This document shows, piece by piece, positions 1 through 6,242 of a DNA stretch of 9,673 nt. The notes under the pieces are model-generated. The model was not told where the DNA came from. It did no database searches and saw only the letters and a list, made by a program, of their open reading frames with translations. Where the stretch lies: the NCBI GenBank assembly GCA_031285575.1, contig JAITVX010000243.1:1-9673 (forward strand), read 5' to 3'. Every line of letters begins with the position of its first letter. Positions within the stretch are counted from its first letter, which is position 1. The DNA is from Bacteroidales bacterium. GTDB lineage: Bacteria > Bacteroidota > Bacteroidia > Bacteroidales > VadinHA17. Position numbers and translations under genes: made by a program.

Positions 1-40
1 CAATAAAAGTAAGGTTTAATCTGTTTTGTATATTTTGCCT

Positions 41-1264
41 GTGAAACAAATAGCATCGATACTGTTTATGTTTTTAGCAGTTCCGGTAGCAGCCCAACTT
101 ACTGCGCCCGGCAGCAGCGCTGTAAGATATTCAAATTATCCGGATGCGCCCGACGTTAAGGATCCTGTATTTGTTTTCTGTAATGTATCGGGAATGCAAA
201 AAGGTACCATTACGGCAACAGTTCCAGAAGGCTCTGCAGTTTCCGATTTTGAATGGTTCAGGTGGAGCGACAACACAAAAAATTTCAGCGAACCGGTAAA
301 AACCGACGTGGCAGTGTTGTCATCTACCGCAAGTAACCTCGACGAGGGGGGATACCGTGTAAAAATCAGTGGCGGTTTCGATACAGTGCTTACTGGCTGG
401 GTTTTTATAGACAGGCCTCATTCCGCTGCATCGCTCATGAACAGAACATGCGACTATGTGGCGCTTAACGGCGAGGCTGCCGTCGATACTTTCTTTTACC
501 GCAATCCGGCAAACGGAACCAGGCTGATACTGCCCAACAAAATCAATTTCCTGTGGTCTTCAACGCCAGCTTCATCGATCCCCTACCCCGACCTTGAAAT
601 CGACCCTCAGACGTTTTCGCCTCCTCTTGAAAATGTAACCTACCTGCTTCAGGTGTCAGACAGTTTCGGGTGCAGAAGCGAATCGTCGTTTTATTATGAA
701 TCTATTCATGTCAAAGCCGATTTTTCCGTAGAGCCGCAGAAAGGTGAAGCACCGCTTGAAGTAACGTTTACCGACAAGTCCATAAGAGGAACATATTACA
801 AATGGGAGTTTGGCGACAGCCGCGACAGCATCTCAACATTGCAGCACCCCGAACCGCATATATATTACCGTCCCGGCGAATATTCGGTTAAGCTTACAAT
901 TGAAAGCGACATGCACTGCATCGACTCGCTGAGGTTCGACAAGATTGAAGTAGAAAAGTCGGAACTTGACATTCCCAATGTCTTTACGCCAAATGACGAC
1001 GGGCTTAACGACCGGTTCGTTGTTCAGAAAAAATCGCTCAGACATCTGTCGGTCGAAATATACAGCCGCAGTGGCAAGCGTGTTTACAGTTTTTCGGGGG
1101 ATGGAGAAACACTCAGAAACTGGGAAGGGTGGGATGGAAATGTAAACAACTCCTCGGCGCAGGCAGCGCCGGGAGTGTATTTTTACATAATAAACGCTTT
1201 GGGATGGGACGACGTTGGCTACGACAGTGAAGCGCAACGCGGATTCGTTTATCTATACCGATAG
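41..1264 (+). CDS. Secreted PKD-domain protein with T9SS type B (gliding motility-associated, CHU_C) C-terminal sorting domain
   Basis: This protein is predicted to leave the cell through the Sec system and then the type IX secretion system, ending on the surface or outside. From the GTG at 41 it has 407 residues. Residues 1-19 form a signal peptide (MKQ, a hydrophobic core, then VAA before Gln). Residues 20-225 match nothing I recognise. Residues about 226-307 are a PKD-like Ig fold with F-[ST]-D-x-S and Y-x-W-x-F-G-D motifs and a late P-G-x-Y-x-V strand. Residues about 311-407 are the T9SS type B domain, opening with IPNVFTPNDDGLND and ending in F-V-Y-L-Y-R. The GTG was preferred to the in-frame TTG at 26 because it gives the usual MK start, but both yield an exportable N-terminus. 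Its stop lies 2 bp from the stop of the opposing RidA-like gene. The ligand or substrate is unknown. The domain assignment is firm and the function open. Confidence 0.9.
   Translation: MKQIASILFMFLAVPVAAQLTAPGSSAVRYSNYPDAPDVKDPVFVFCNVSGMQKGTITATVPEGSAVSDFEWFRWSDNTKNFSEPVKTDVAVLSSTASNLDEGGYRVKISGGFDTVLTGWVFIDRPHSAASLMNRTCDYVALNGEAAVDTFFYRNPANGTRLILPNKINFLWSSTPASSIPYPDLEIDPQTFSPPLENVTYLLQVSDSFGCRSESSFYYESIHVKADFSVEPQKGEAPLEVTFTDKSIRGTYYKWEFGDSRDSISTLQHPEPHIYYRPGEYSVKLTIESDMHCIDSLRFDKIEVEKSELDIPNVFTPNDDGLNDRFVVQKKSLRHLSVEIYSRSGKRVYSFSGDGETLRNWEGWDGNVNNSSAQAAPGVYFYIINALGWDDVGYDSEAQRGFVYLYR
1149..1176. repeat. Hairpin-forming inverted repeat inside the 3' end of the T9SS gene
   Basis: The arms ACTCCTCGGCGC and GCGCCGGGAGT pair over 11 bp with one bulged T and a 5-base loop. 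The hairpin lies inside the sorting-domain codons, about 90 bp beyond the stop of the converging RidA-like gene. It could act as a terminator for that gene, but neither side carries a good T-run. It may simply be a by-product of GC-rich coding sequence. Confidence 0.35.
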
Positions 1265-1266
1265 TC

Positions 1267-1878
1267 TTACTTCAGTTCAAACACAGCTTCTATCTCCACA
1301 GCAATATTGCCGGGCAGCATTGTGCCAACTGCACTTCTTACCCCTACGCCGTGTTCTTCACCGAACACTTCGGCCATCAATTCGCTGAAACCGTTAATAA
1401 CAGCCGGCTGCCCGGCGAACTCGAATGTACAGTTTACCATTCCGAATGTTTTTACCAGCCTGCATATTTTGTTCAGGTCACCATAATATTCCTTTATTAC
1501 GGAAAGCATTGTAAGACCCACCTGACGTGCGGCAATTTTTCCTTCTTCAAGGGTAAGGTCGGAGCCTACCTTGCCGGTTGTCTGCGAACCGTCCATCTGC
1601 ACAGGGCCCTGTCCCGAAACATACAGCAGGTTGCCCGACACAAGAGTCGGTTTGTATTTTGCCACCGGCTTTGGTGCGGGAGGCAGTACAAGCCCCATGT
1701 CTTTTATTCTCTGTTCAACATCAATATTGTTACTGCATGCAGTTGCAGCGACGGCTGTTGCTGCTGCACCCGAGTTGGTTGCTCCATTACTGCACGAACT
1801 CGACAAAACCGGAGCAATAACAGCTCCTGCTGCGGTTATTCCGCCAATTTTAATAAAATCACTTCTTTTTAGATTCAT
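1267..1878 (-). CDS. RidA-family (YjgF/YER057c/UK114) protein with an N-terminal export or lipoprotein-type signal
   Basis: RidA proteins are trimeric enamine/imine deaminases that clear reactive intermediates made by PLP enzymes. The fold spans residues about 60-203, with the SGNLLYVSGQGP strand (81-92), the NGFSELMAEVFGE helix, and RSAVGTMLPGNIAVEIEA at the end. Arg181 matches the substrate-carboxylate-binding arginine of E. coli RidA (Arg105), and Glu195 is close to its Glu120. The layout resembles the UK114-like subgroup (VGSDLTLEEG, then VINGFSEL). Typical RidA has about 130 residues and is cytosolic. This 203-residue protein adds a front segment: LKRSDFIKIGG, a hydrophobic stretch, then SSSC near Cys29, followed by an Ala/Thr/Asn-rich linker. 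The signal is Tat-like but lacks the second arginine (R-S instead of R-R), and the lipobox is imperfect. Export is therefore inferred. The start is the first ATG, with a TAnnTTTG element about 60 bp upstream. Confidence 0.88.
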   Translation of the reverse strand: MNLKRSDFIKIGGITAAGAVIAPVLSSSCSNGATNSGAAATAVAATACSNNIDVEQRIKDMGLVLPPAPKPVAKYKPTLVSGNLLYVSGQGPVQMDGSQTTGKVGSDLTLEEGKIAARQVGLTMLSVIKEYYGDLNKICRLVKTFGMVNCTFEFAGQPAVINGFSELMAEVFGEEHGVGVRSAVGTMLPGNIAVEIEAVFELK

Positions 1879-1938
1879 ATTAACTTATTTTAATTGGTTA
1901 TATAAAACAAATTCTACTGTCTGGCTCTGACAGAGTGC

Positions 1939-1946
1939 CAAAAATA
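1939..1946 (-). promoter_or_regulatory. Candidate -7 element for the RidA-like gene
   Basis: The minus strand reads TATTTTTG, a match to the Bacteroidota TAnnTTTG box, followed by GCACT. It implies a leader of about 55 bases before the ATG at 1878. No convincing -33 TTG is present upstream, only T-rich sequence. Confidence 0.45.
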
Positions 1947-1981
1947 ACAATTTTTATTTTTAAAAACATATTTATCTTCTT

Positions 1982-2035
1982 ATTAGTCATGAAATATTTA
2001 TACTTCATGGCTAATGCACGAAATTTTATGAAGTA
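1982..2035. repeat. Overlapping inverted repeats upstream of the RidA-like gene
   Basis: Positions 1982-1993 (ATTAGTCATGAA) pair with 2004-2015 (TTCATGGCTAAT) over 12 bp with one wobble and a 10-base loop. The right arm can instead pair with a third copy: TACTTCAT at 2001-2008 with ATGAAGTA at 2028-2035. The block sits between the terminator at 2044-2070 and the candidate promoter at 1939-1946. It is therefore more likely to be a protein-binding site than an RNA switch. It has no T-run, so it does not look like a terminator. Confidence 0.5.
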
Positions 2036-2043
2036 CGTAAAAC

Positions 2044-2070
2044 AAAAAAACCCCGCCGGATTTGGCGAGG
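2044..2070 (-). terminator. Intrinsic terminator for the DUF362 / repeat-protein pair
   Basis: On the minus strand CCTCGCC, a 6-base loop and GGCGGGG form a 7-bp stem with one G-T wobble, followed directly by seven Ts. It lies about 60 bp beyond the stop of the repeat protein. The orientation of the T-run assigns it to minus-strand transcription. Confidence 0.8.
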
Positions 2071-2132
2071 ATTTCGTTTGTCGCTTTTAATGGTTGAATA
2101 TCGTCATTCCTTTTCGACTGCAAATATAGAAT

Positions 2133-2516
2133 TTATGCAGATACCGGCAGTGTTACATTGCCGCGCGACAGCGGTGTTTCCAGGGCCTTCAAAAGGGTAT
2201 TGTCGCGCGACAATGGTATTTTCAAGCCCTTCAAAGCGGTGTTGTCACGTGACAGCGGCGTTTTTAAGGCCTTCAATACGGTGTTGCCGTGTGACAATGG
2301 CGCTTTCAAGGCCTTCAGAACGGTATTGTTGCGTGACAGCGGTGTTTTCAAGGCCTTCAAAAGGGTATTGTCGCGCGACAGCGTTTTCTCGCAGACGTTC
2401 AAAATAATGCCGCGGGGCTGCGAAAGCGGTTTCAAACCCTTGAAACAGGTGTTGTATCTTGCCGGTTCACGGTGGGGGATATAAGCATTAAAGATCTTTT
2501 CAAAAGATAATTTCAT
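2133..2516 (-). CDS. Small basic protein built of 14-residue tandem repeats, function unknown
   Basis: This predicted 127-residue protein matches no family I know. Residues about 44-123 are tandem 14-residue units of the form LKALKTPLSRDNTx. Residues about 20-43 hold decayed copies (NTCFKGLK, PLSQPRG). Lys and Arg are frequent, and no signal peptide or membrane segment is visible. Translation in this frame is supported by how the units differ. The Pro codons alternate CCG/CCA, Leu TTG/CTG/TTA, Ser TCA/TCG and Asn AAC/AAT without changing the residue, whereas the plus-strand frame changes amino acids at the same sites. The ATG at 2516 lies 25 bp after the DUF362 stop, and a terminator follows, so co-transcription with DUF362 is likely. 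An in-frame TTG at 2576 would overlap DUF362 and is less plausible. The alternative is a decayed or non-coding repeat array in the 3' end of the transcript. Confidence 0.5.
   Translation of the reverse strand: MKLSFEKIFNAYIPHREPARYNTCFKGLKPLSQPRGIILNVCEKTLSRDNTLLKALKTPLSRNNTVLKALKAPLSHGNTVLKALKTPLSRDNTALKGLKIPLSRDNTLLKALETPLSRGNVTLPVSA
2155..2406. repeat. Six 42-bp tandem repeats containing palindromes
   Basis: Units begin at 2155, 2197, 2239, 2281, 2323 and 2365. The first five are complete and the sixth decays after about 18 bp. More diverged traces continue to about 2470. Each unit carries a palindromic core around TGTCGCGCGACA (perfect over 16 bp at 2199-2214) and most carry AAGGCCTT or a near copy. 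The 42-bp period keeps every reading frame in phase, which explains why both strands are open here. Confidence 0.9.
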
Positions 2517-2541
2517 GTATAACAGAGTAAAAAAACAACTC

Positions 2542-3594
2542 CTAAGCAGGCTGCATCCAAACGAGCTGGCTTGCAATGTTGCTATGCAGTTTATATGTCT
2601 TTATGTGCGAAGAAACGGGTTCGCCGATAATTTTTATTTTTCTAATATCTCCAACACCAAGGCCGGCGTCGGCACAAAAATTAAGATACCCTACTTTAGC
2701 AAAATCGATACCCATAAGTTCAATTCCGATGCGGTCGGCGGCAAGCCAGTCGAGACTTGCAACACATACCCGGTGGTTAACCGGCGAACCATTATTGGGG
2801 CCATTGCCTTCCATGCCTTCAAAACCGTCAATTATGGCAAGGTCGGGACGGAGCCTGTATGAAAGGGCATACAGATTGTAGTTAATACCGCGGCAACCGC
2901 CGCCATGAACAACAGTCTTGTCGCTGGCTGTGCCGGGTTTGCGCGACGCTCCCCAGGAAAATCCGACATCCTTAACCGGAGCGCCCATTACTATATTTTT
3001 GAGCGACAGGGTTGCTATAACCCTGTCGTGCGTTTTCATCCTGGCAACAGAAACCACATAGGAATCTCTGTCTAAAAGTACTGACGACATACGAACAGCA
3101 TGCGGTCTGAAATCTCTTTCATTAAACACATACTGCTTTTCCGATTTTTCAGCGTCAAGGTCAACAAACTTAACCGGATATTTATTCAGAAGTTTCATAT
3201 ATCCGTAGTTTGAAAAGCCGTCAAGGGTAGGCTCGCTGGAAGACGATTCGGCAATGATGCACTGTTCTGCCTTGCCTATTGATTTCATAAATTCGAGCGT
3301 TCCTTCAAGCGTATCGACATGTGTGGCGCAAAGGGGCACGTCTATCGATACATTATTTGGCTTTAAAACAACACGCTTTTTGCCAATGGCCTGAGCTATC
3401 TGTTTTGAAAATGGCTGCAATGCCCTGAAAGCCATATCTGCTCTGTTATTACCTGTGGTAATGCAAACATCCGACAATGCAGGCTGAACCTGGCTGGATG
3501 CTGTGGCAAAGGCTCCGTATGGCCTTAACATTGTAGCGGCGACTCCGCCCGCAACTGAGGTTTTAATGAAATTTCTGCGACTGAATGAACTCAT
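2542..3594 (-). CDS. DUF362 family protein with twin-arginine (Tat) signal
   Basis: DUF362 proteins are poorly characterised. Many are exported or fused to iron-sulfur domains, and no reaction is established that I can assign here. The 350-residue protein opens with SRRNFIK at residues 5-11, a textbook Tat motif, then a hydrophobic stretch to about residue 30. This implies export of an already folded protein. DUF362 hallmarks follow in order: VVLKPN (75-80), RMKTH (185-189) with LSLKNIVMGAP (197-206), DLAIIDGFEGMEGNGP (251-266), and DWLAADRIGIELMGID (282-297). The His and Cys cluster VVHGGGCRGIN (228-238) could bind a metal, but that is inference. There is no C-terminal ferredoxin domain. The start is the first ATG, just ahead of the Tat motif. 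The repeat protein starts 25 bp after the stop and probably shares the transcript. Confidence 0.88.
   Translation of the reverse strand: MSSFSRRNFIKTSVAGGVAATMLRPYGAFATASSQVQPALSDVCITTGNNRADMAFRALQPFSKQIAQAIGKKRVVLKPNNVSIDVPLCATHVDTLEGTLEFMKSIGKAEQCIIAESSSSEPTLDGFSNYGYMKLLNKYPVKFVDLDAEKSEKQYVFNERDFRPHAVRMSSVLLDRDSYVVSVARMKTHDRVIATLSLKNIVMGAPVKDVGFSWGASRKPGTASDKTVVHGGGCRGINYNLYALSYRLRPDLAIIDGFEGMEGNGPNNGSPVNHRVCVASLDWLAADRIGIELMGIDFAKVGYLNFCADAGLGVGDIRKIKIIGEPVSSHIKTYKLHSNIASQLVWMQPA
3004..3028. repeat. Perfect 10-bp hairpin inside the DUF362 gene
   Basis: CGACAGGGTT and AACCCTGTCG flank the loop GCTAT. The hairpin lies in codons for the conserved HDRVIATLSLKN region, so protein constraint may explain the sequence. 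No role can be assigned. Confidence 0.5.
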
Positions 3595-3729
3595 AATTTC
3601 CTGTTAAAAGTTATAAATAATTAAGCACTGTGATAAGGTATCGAAACTCACTGTAACAAACATTTGATTTCACTATAAATGTGGCTGTTTGCCGCCTTAT
3701 ATGAAATAAAAGTTATTAATATTTTAACG

Positions 3730-3737
3730 CAAAAATA
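3730..3737 (-). promoter_or_regulatory. Weak candidate -7 element for the DUF362 gene
   Basis: The minus strand reads TATTTTTG, which fits TAnnTTTG. It would give a leader of about 130 bases. The surrounding 3595-3851 interval is AT-rich and no other match was found there. No -33 element is evident, so confidence is low. Confidence 0.3.
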
Positions 3738-3851
3738 GGATAATATAGTTTAATATAAATATTTAAAATTTGTTAATCGGTCGCGATACGGTTATTCTTT
3801 GCAAACACAGGATGACGAACAGGGTATTGAAGTTCTATTTCCGGAAGAAAT

Positions 3852-5594
3852 CTATTGACTTACGTCAATTCTGCCGTCGTGTATTTCGATTATTCTGCTA
3901 AGCCCTTTTGATGTATTGAAAACGAAATTTTTACCGCTGTCATGAAGTGTTGCCTGTCCGTTGCCAATGGTTATGGTAATTTGCCTGTTGCCGCTGTGCA
4001 GAATAGCGTTGGCCATCAGCAGGGCTTTTTCAATGCCGTCGCCGCGTTTAAAGTTCCATACCTCGTCGGGCAGAGCAAGCCTTTTGCCTTCGTATATCGA
4101 CTGGTCGGGCATTTCCTGAATTATCTGGTACATGCTGTCTGCATCCTGCCCGGCAAGAGACGGGAAGCATACGGGGTTTCTTTCAATGGCTGCCTTTACG
4201 AAAGGTCTCCAGTCAACATATTCCATGTCTCTGAAAACGTAAAGCGACAGCTGCGCCATTTCCGATACCGGGGCGTTTTTGTATATGTTGTCCATTATTT
4301 CTTCACGGCTGTGTGCGGGCGAGATGTTGAGCCTGCCGGTTGCTGCATATCTCTTGTCGGGCGACGGCATTTGCGGGTCGGTGTGGATAAATGCTCCGAG
4401 TTCCGAAAACATTTCATTCAGTATGCTGCCGTCAACAGCACAGCTGCTTATTTCATTTCTTATTTCATCGAGGCTTTTTCCGCGCGAACTGGCTATTATT
4501 TTCTCAATATCGTTCAGCAGAGCCTTTCCGTGTATGGGGTTGAGGTGAAACTCCTCGCTCTCTATTTCTTCCACAAGCATGTCGCGCGTTTCAGCCGAAA
4601 CACTGTACCGGCTTGTGTGCTCGTATTCGAACATTTTTTCAAGGGTAATATATTTGCTGCTTCCGCCACGGCTGTAACGGTACTGAAATAGCGACTTGTA
4701 TTTCGACTTGAACCGCAGAAAATTAATAAAGACATGTACGGTAAGGTCGGTGGTAAGAAATTCCCTTAACTTGCGGGTAAAGTTGGCATATTCGTCTCTG
4801 TCAATCGAGGCTTCTTCATACAGCAGATGGATATGCCCCGATATGTGCGAAACAATTGTAACGCGCTCGTTTTCGAGTGCCCGTCTTGCCTTTTCCGACA
4901 GCGAGGTTCCGTTGAACCACATGTTTTTTGTAACAATACGGCGGTTGTTGGTTATCAGTCCCTCCTTTTCAACAATAAAGTTCTGCGAGTGCAGCGGCGT
5001 GGCAAGCAGGAAAATATTTTCGAGAGGTACACGTCCCACCACAAACAGGGCGGCAGCATACAGCGCCGACAGCGATACGCATTCGCCGGCACCGGTCGAA
5101 AAGCCTTCCTTGTATTTGAATGCTGTCATGGCTTCAACGGTTTCCGTTTTCCAGTATGGAATTATCTCGGCATCATACCTGTCGAGCCCGAAATGTTTCC
5201 TTATGTCTATGTTGAAATAATACCTGTCGCCTTCATACCCGAACAGGGCGTTTGACTGTTTCAGCAGGTTGATATCGAAGAAGGGGCTGAACCTTGCCGT
5301 TTCCTTCTGTTTGGTTGTAAGCCCCCATGTATCGAGGTCGAGGTTGAAAACATAATTCTGTATTATGTACTGCTTAATGCGGTTGACCTTGTTGTTGAAG
5401 TTTTTCTTTTCAATATCATTAAACCATGGATCGTTGCGCCATTGCCATATAACAGGCGACATTATATTGGCAATTGTAAGCGGAAAGAACAGTTCCGGGA
5501 AAATAAATATTTCCATATCCGACAGGGTAAACGCCGATGAAAATTTCTCAAGTTCCATCTCTGTCTTCACTTCATGCGTTGTTTTTGGTTCCAT
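3852..5594 (-). CDS. Uncharacterised 580-residue protein with transglutaminase-like segments
   Basis: I do not recognise this protein as a named family. It lacks a signal peptide and an obvious long membrane segment, though residues 28-52 are fairly hydrophobic. Residues about 164-225 resemble the core of transglutaminase-like enzymes: GAGECVSLSALYAAAL with Cys172, then a strand ending LATPLHSQNFI with His202, then a polar ITNNRR turn where the third catalytic residue would lie. A second segment near residues 509-565 (PDEVWNFKRGDGIEKALLMANAIL) resembles the same motif, but Gly520 sits where a catalytic Cys would be expected, with His551 further on. A protease, amidase or crosslinking role is thus possible but unproven. 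The ATG at 5594 was preferred to a TTG at 5612 because a TAnnTTTG box lies about 40 bp upstream and ATG is the stronger start. The flanking genes give no functional hint. Confidence 0.8.
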   Translation of the reverse strand: MEPKTTHEVKTEMELEKFSSAFTLSDMEIFIFPELFFPLTIANIMSPVIWQWRNDPWFNDIEKKNFNNKVNRIKQYIIQNYVFNLDLDTWGLTTKQKETARFSPFFDINLLKQSNALFGYEGDRYYFNIDIRKHFGLDRYDAEIIPYWKTETVEAMTAFKYKEGFSTGAGECVSLSALYAAALFVVGRVPLENIFLLATPLHSQNFIVEKEGLITNNRRIVTKNMWFNGTSLSEKARRALENERVTIVSHISGHIHLLYEEASIDRDEYANFTRKLREFLTTDLTVHVFINFLRFKSKYKSLFQYRYSRGGSSKYITLEKMFEYEHTSRYSVSAETRDMLVEEIESEEFHLNPIHGKALLNDIEKIIASSRGKSLDEIRNEISSCAVDGSILNEMFSELGAFIHTDPQMPSPDKRYAATGRLNISPAHSREEIMDNIYKNAPVSEMAQLSLYVFRDMEYVDWRPFVKAAIERNPVCFPSLAGQDADSMYQIIQEMPDQSIYEGKRLALPDEVWNFKRGDGIEKALLMANAILHSGNRQITITIGNGQATLHDSGKNFVFNTSKGLSRIIEIHDGRIDVSQ

Positions 5595-5634
5595 TGAAAT
5601 ATTGTCAATCAAATAATGCCTGAATAAAAAGTGC

Positions 5635-5642
5635 CAAAAGTA
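5635..5642 (-). promoter_or_regulatory. Candidate -7 element for the 580-residue protein gene
   Basis: The minus strand reads TACTTTTG, a match to TAnnTTTG, followed by GCACT as in the candidate promoter of the RidA-like gene. The leader to the ATG at 5594 would be about 35 bases. The upstream -33 region is T-rich without a clear TTG. Confidence 0.45.
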
Positions 5643-6242
5643 ATATATTTATCACGAAAATCTGAAAATATTCATCTGTTTAAAAAAACGTTCGGTACTG
5701 GCAACAGTTCAGTGAATTCAAATACAGCTGATATTTTGACTGACATGTATAAAGATCATACACAACTTACCGGATTGCAGGCAAATGACGTTTCCAATGT
5801 GGAAATCTTGATTGTTGTATTGACTGTTATTGTTTGGTTGGAAAAAAGGATACAAAACTTCCACTTGCTGTGGCCTGAAATGCTGCATAGGCACCCCCAA
5901 TCTTATGCCATAGCATTGATAATAGCATCTTCCAAAATAAGTCCATGAAAAGCAGAGTAGAAAATTTCAAGAAGTGAGCAGGCTAAGTCTCAACATAACA
6001 AATCAAAAATATTTGTAATATTATTGAAAATATTCATTAGACTTTATATAAGACAAAGATGAATCAGACGCTGTTCAACATTGCCCTGCAGCATTGTGAT
6101 GACTGGAAGCCGTTCTTGACACAGGTTTGATGAAAGATCCCCAAGCCCTATTATCATCATCTATGACAACGCTGGTCTTAAAAATAACAGTGTTTCAATA
6201 TTCGATTTCAGCCCACGCAGAAGCAGAAGCCAAATGTTGCTA
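5643..6242. other. Gene-free stretch with no recognisable content
   Basis: This 600-bp AT-rich interval lies between the promoter of the 580-residue gene and the end of the nitroreductase gene. Short open frames exist on both strands, for example plus 5631-5948 and a 23-codon frame starting with ATG at about 6060, but none resembles a known protein or has a credible start. The stretch may be decayed coding or mobile-element sequence, like the one at 7083-7541. I could not identify a family. A 14-bp sequence at 6201-6214 recurs inside the adjacent gene. Confidence 0.5.

Noticed and set aside
833..1237. Minus-strand frame of 134 codons inside the T9SS gene
   Set aside because: It is a shadow of the clear PKD and sorting-domain coding sequence on the plus strand.
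1934..1941. TTGGCAC upstream of the RidA-like gene as a sigma-54 promoter
   Set aside because: The TGGCAC part is present, but no TTGC element follows at the required spacing. The TAnnTTTG reading of the same bases fits the host better.
2155..2406. Repeat array as a CRISPR locus
   Set aside because: The 42-bp units run head to tail with no unique spacers between them, and no cas genes are nearby.
2078..2484. Plus-strand open frames of about 108 residues across the repeat array
   Set aside because: They are open only because the repeat period is a multiple of three. Differences between units change amino acids in the plus frame but are mostly silent in the minus frame, and the starts are poor.
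3942..5255. Several long plus-strand frames opposite the 580-residue gene
   Set aside because: They lie antisense to a 580-codon frame with a better start and protein-like composition, and no conserved motif was seen in them.
5595..5612. TTG at 5612 as the start of the 580-residue protein
   Set aside because: The in-frame ATG at 5594 is a stronger start and leaves a normal leader after the TAnnTTTG box.
5631..5948. Plus-strand open frame of 105 codons starting with GTG
   Set aside because: No family resemblance, a weak start, and it overlaps the likely promoter of the minus-strand 580-residue gene.
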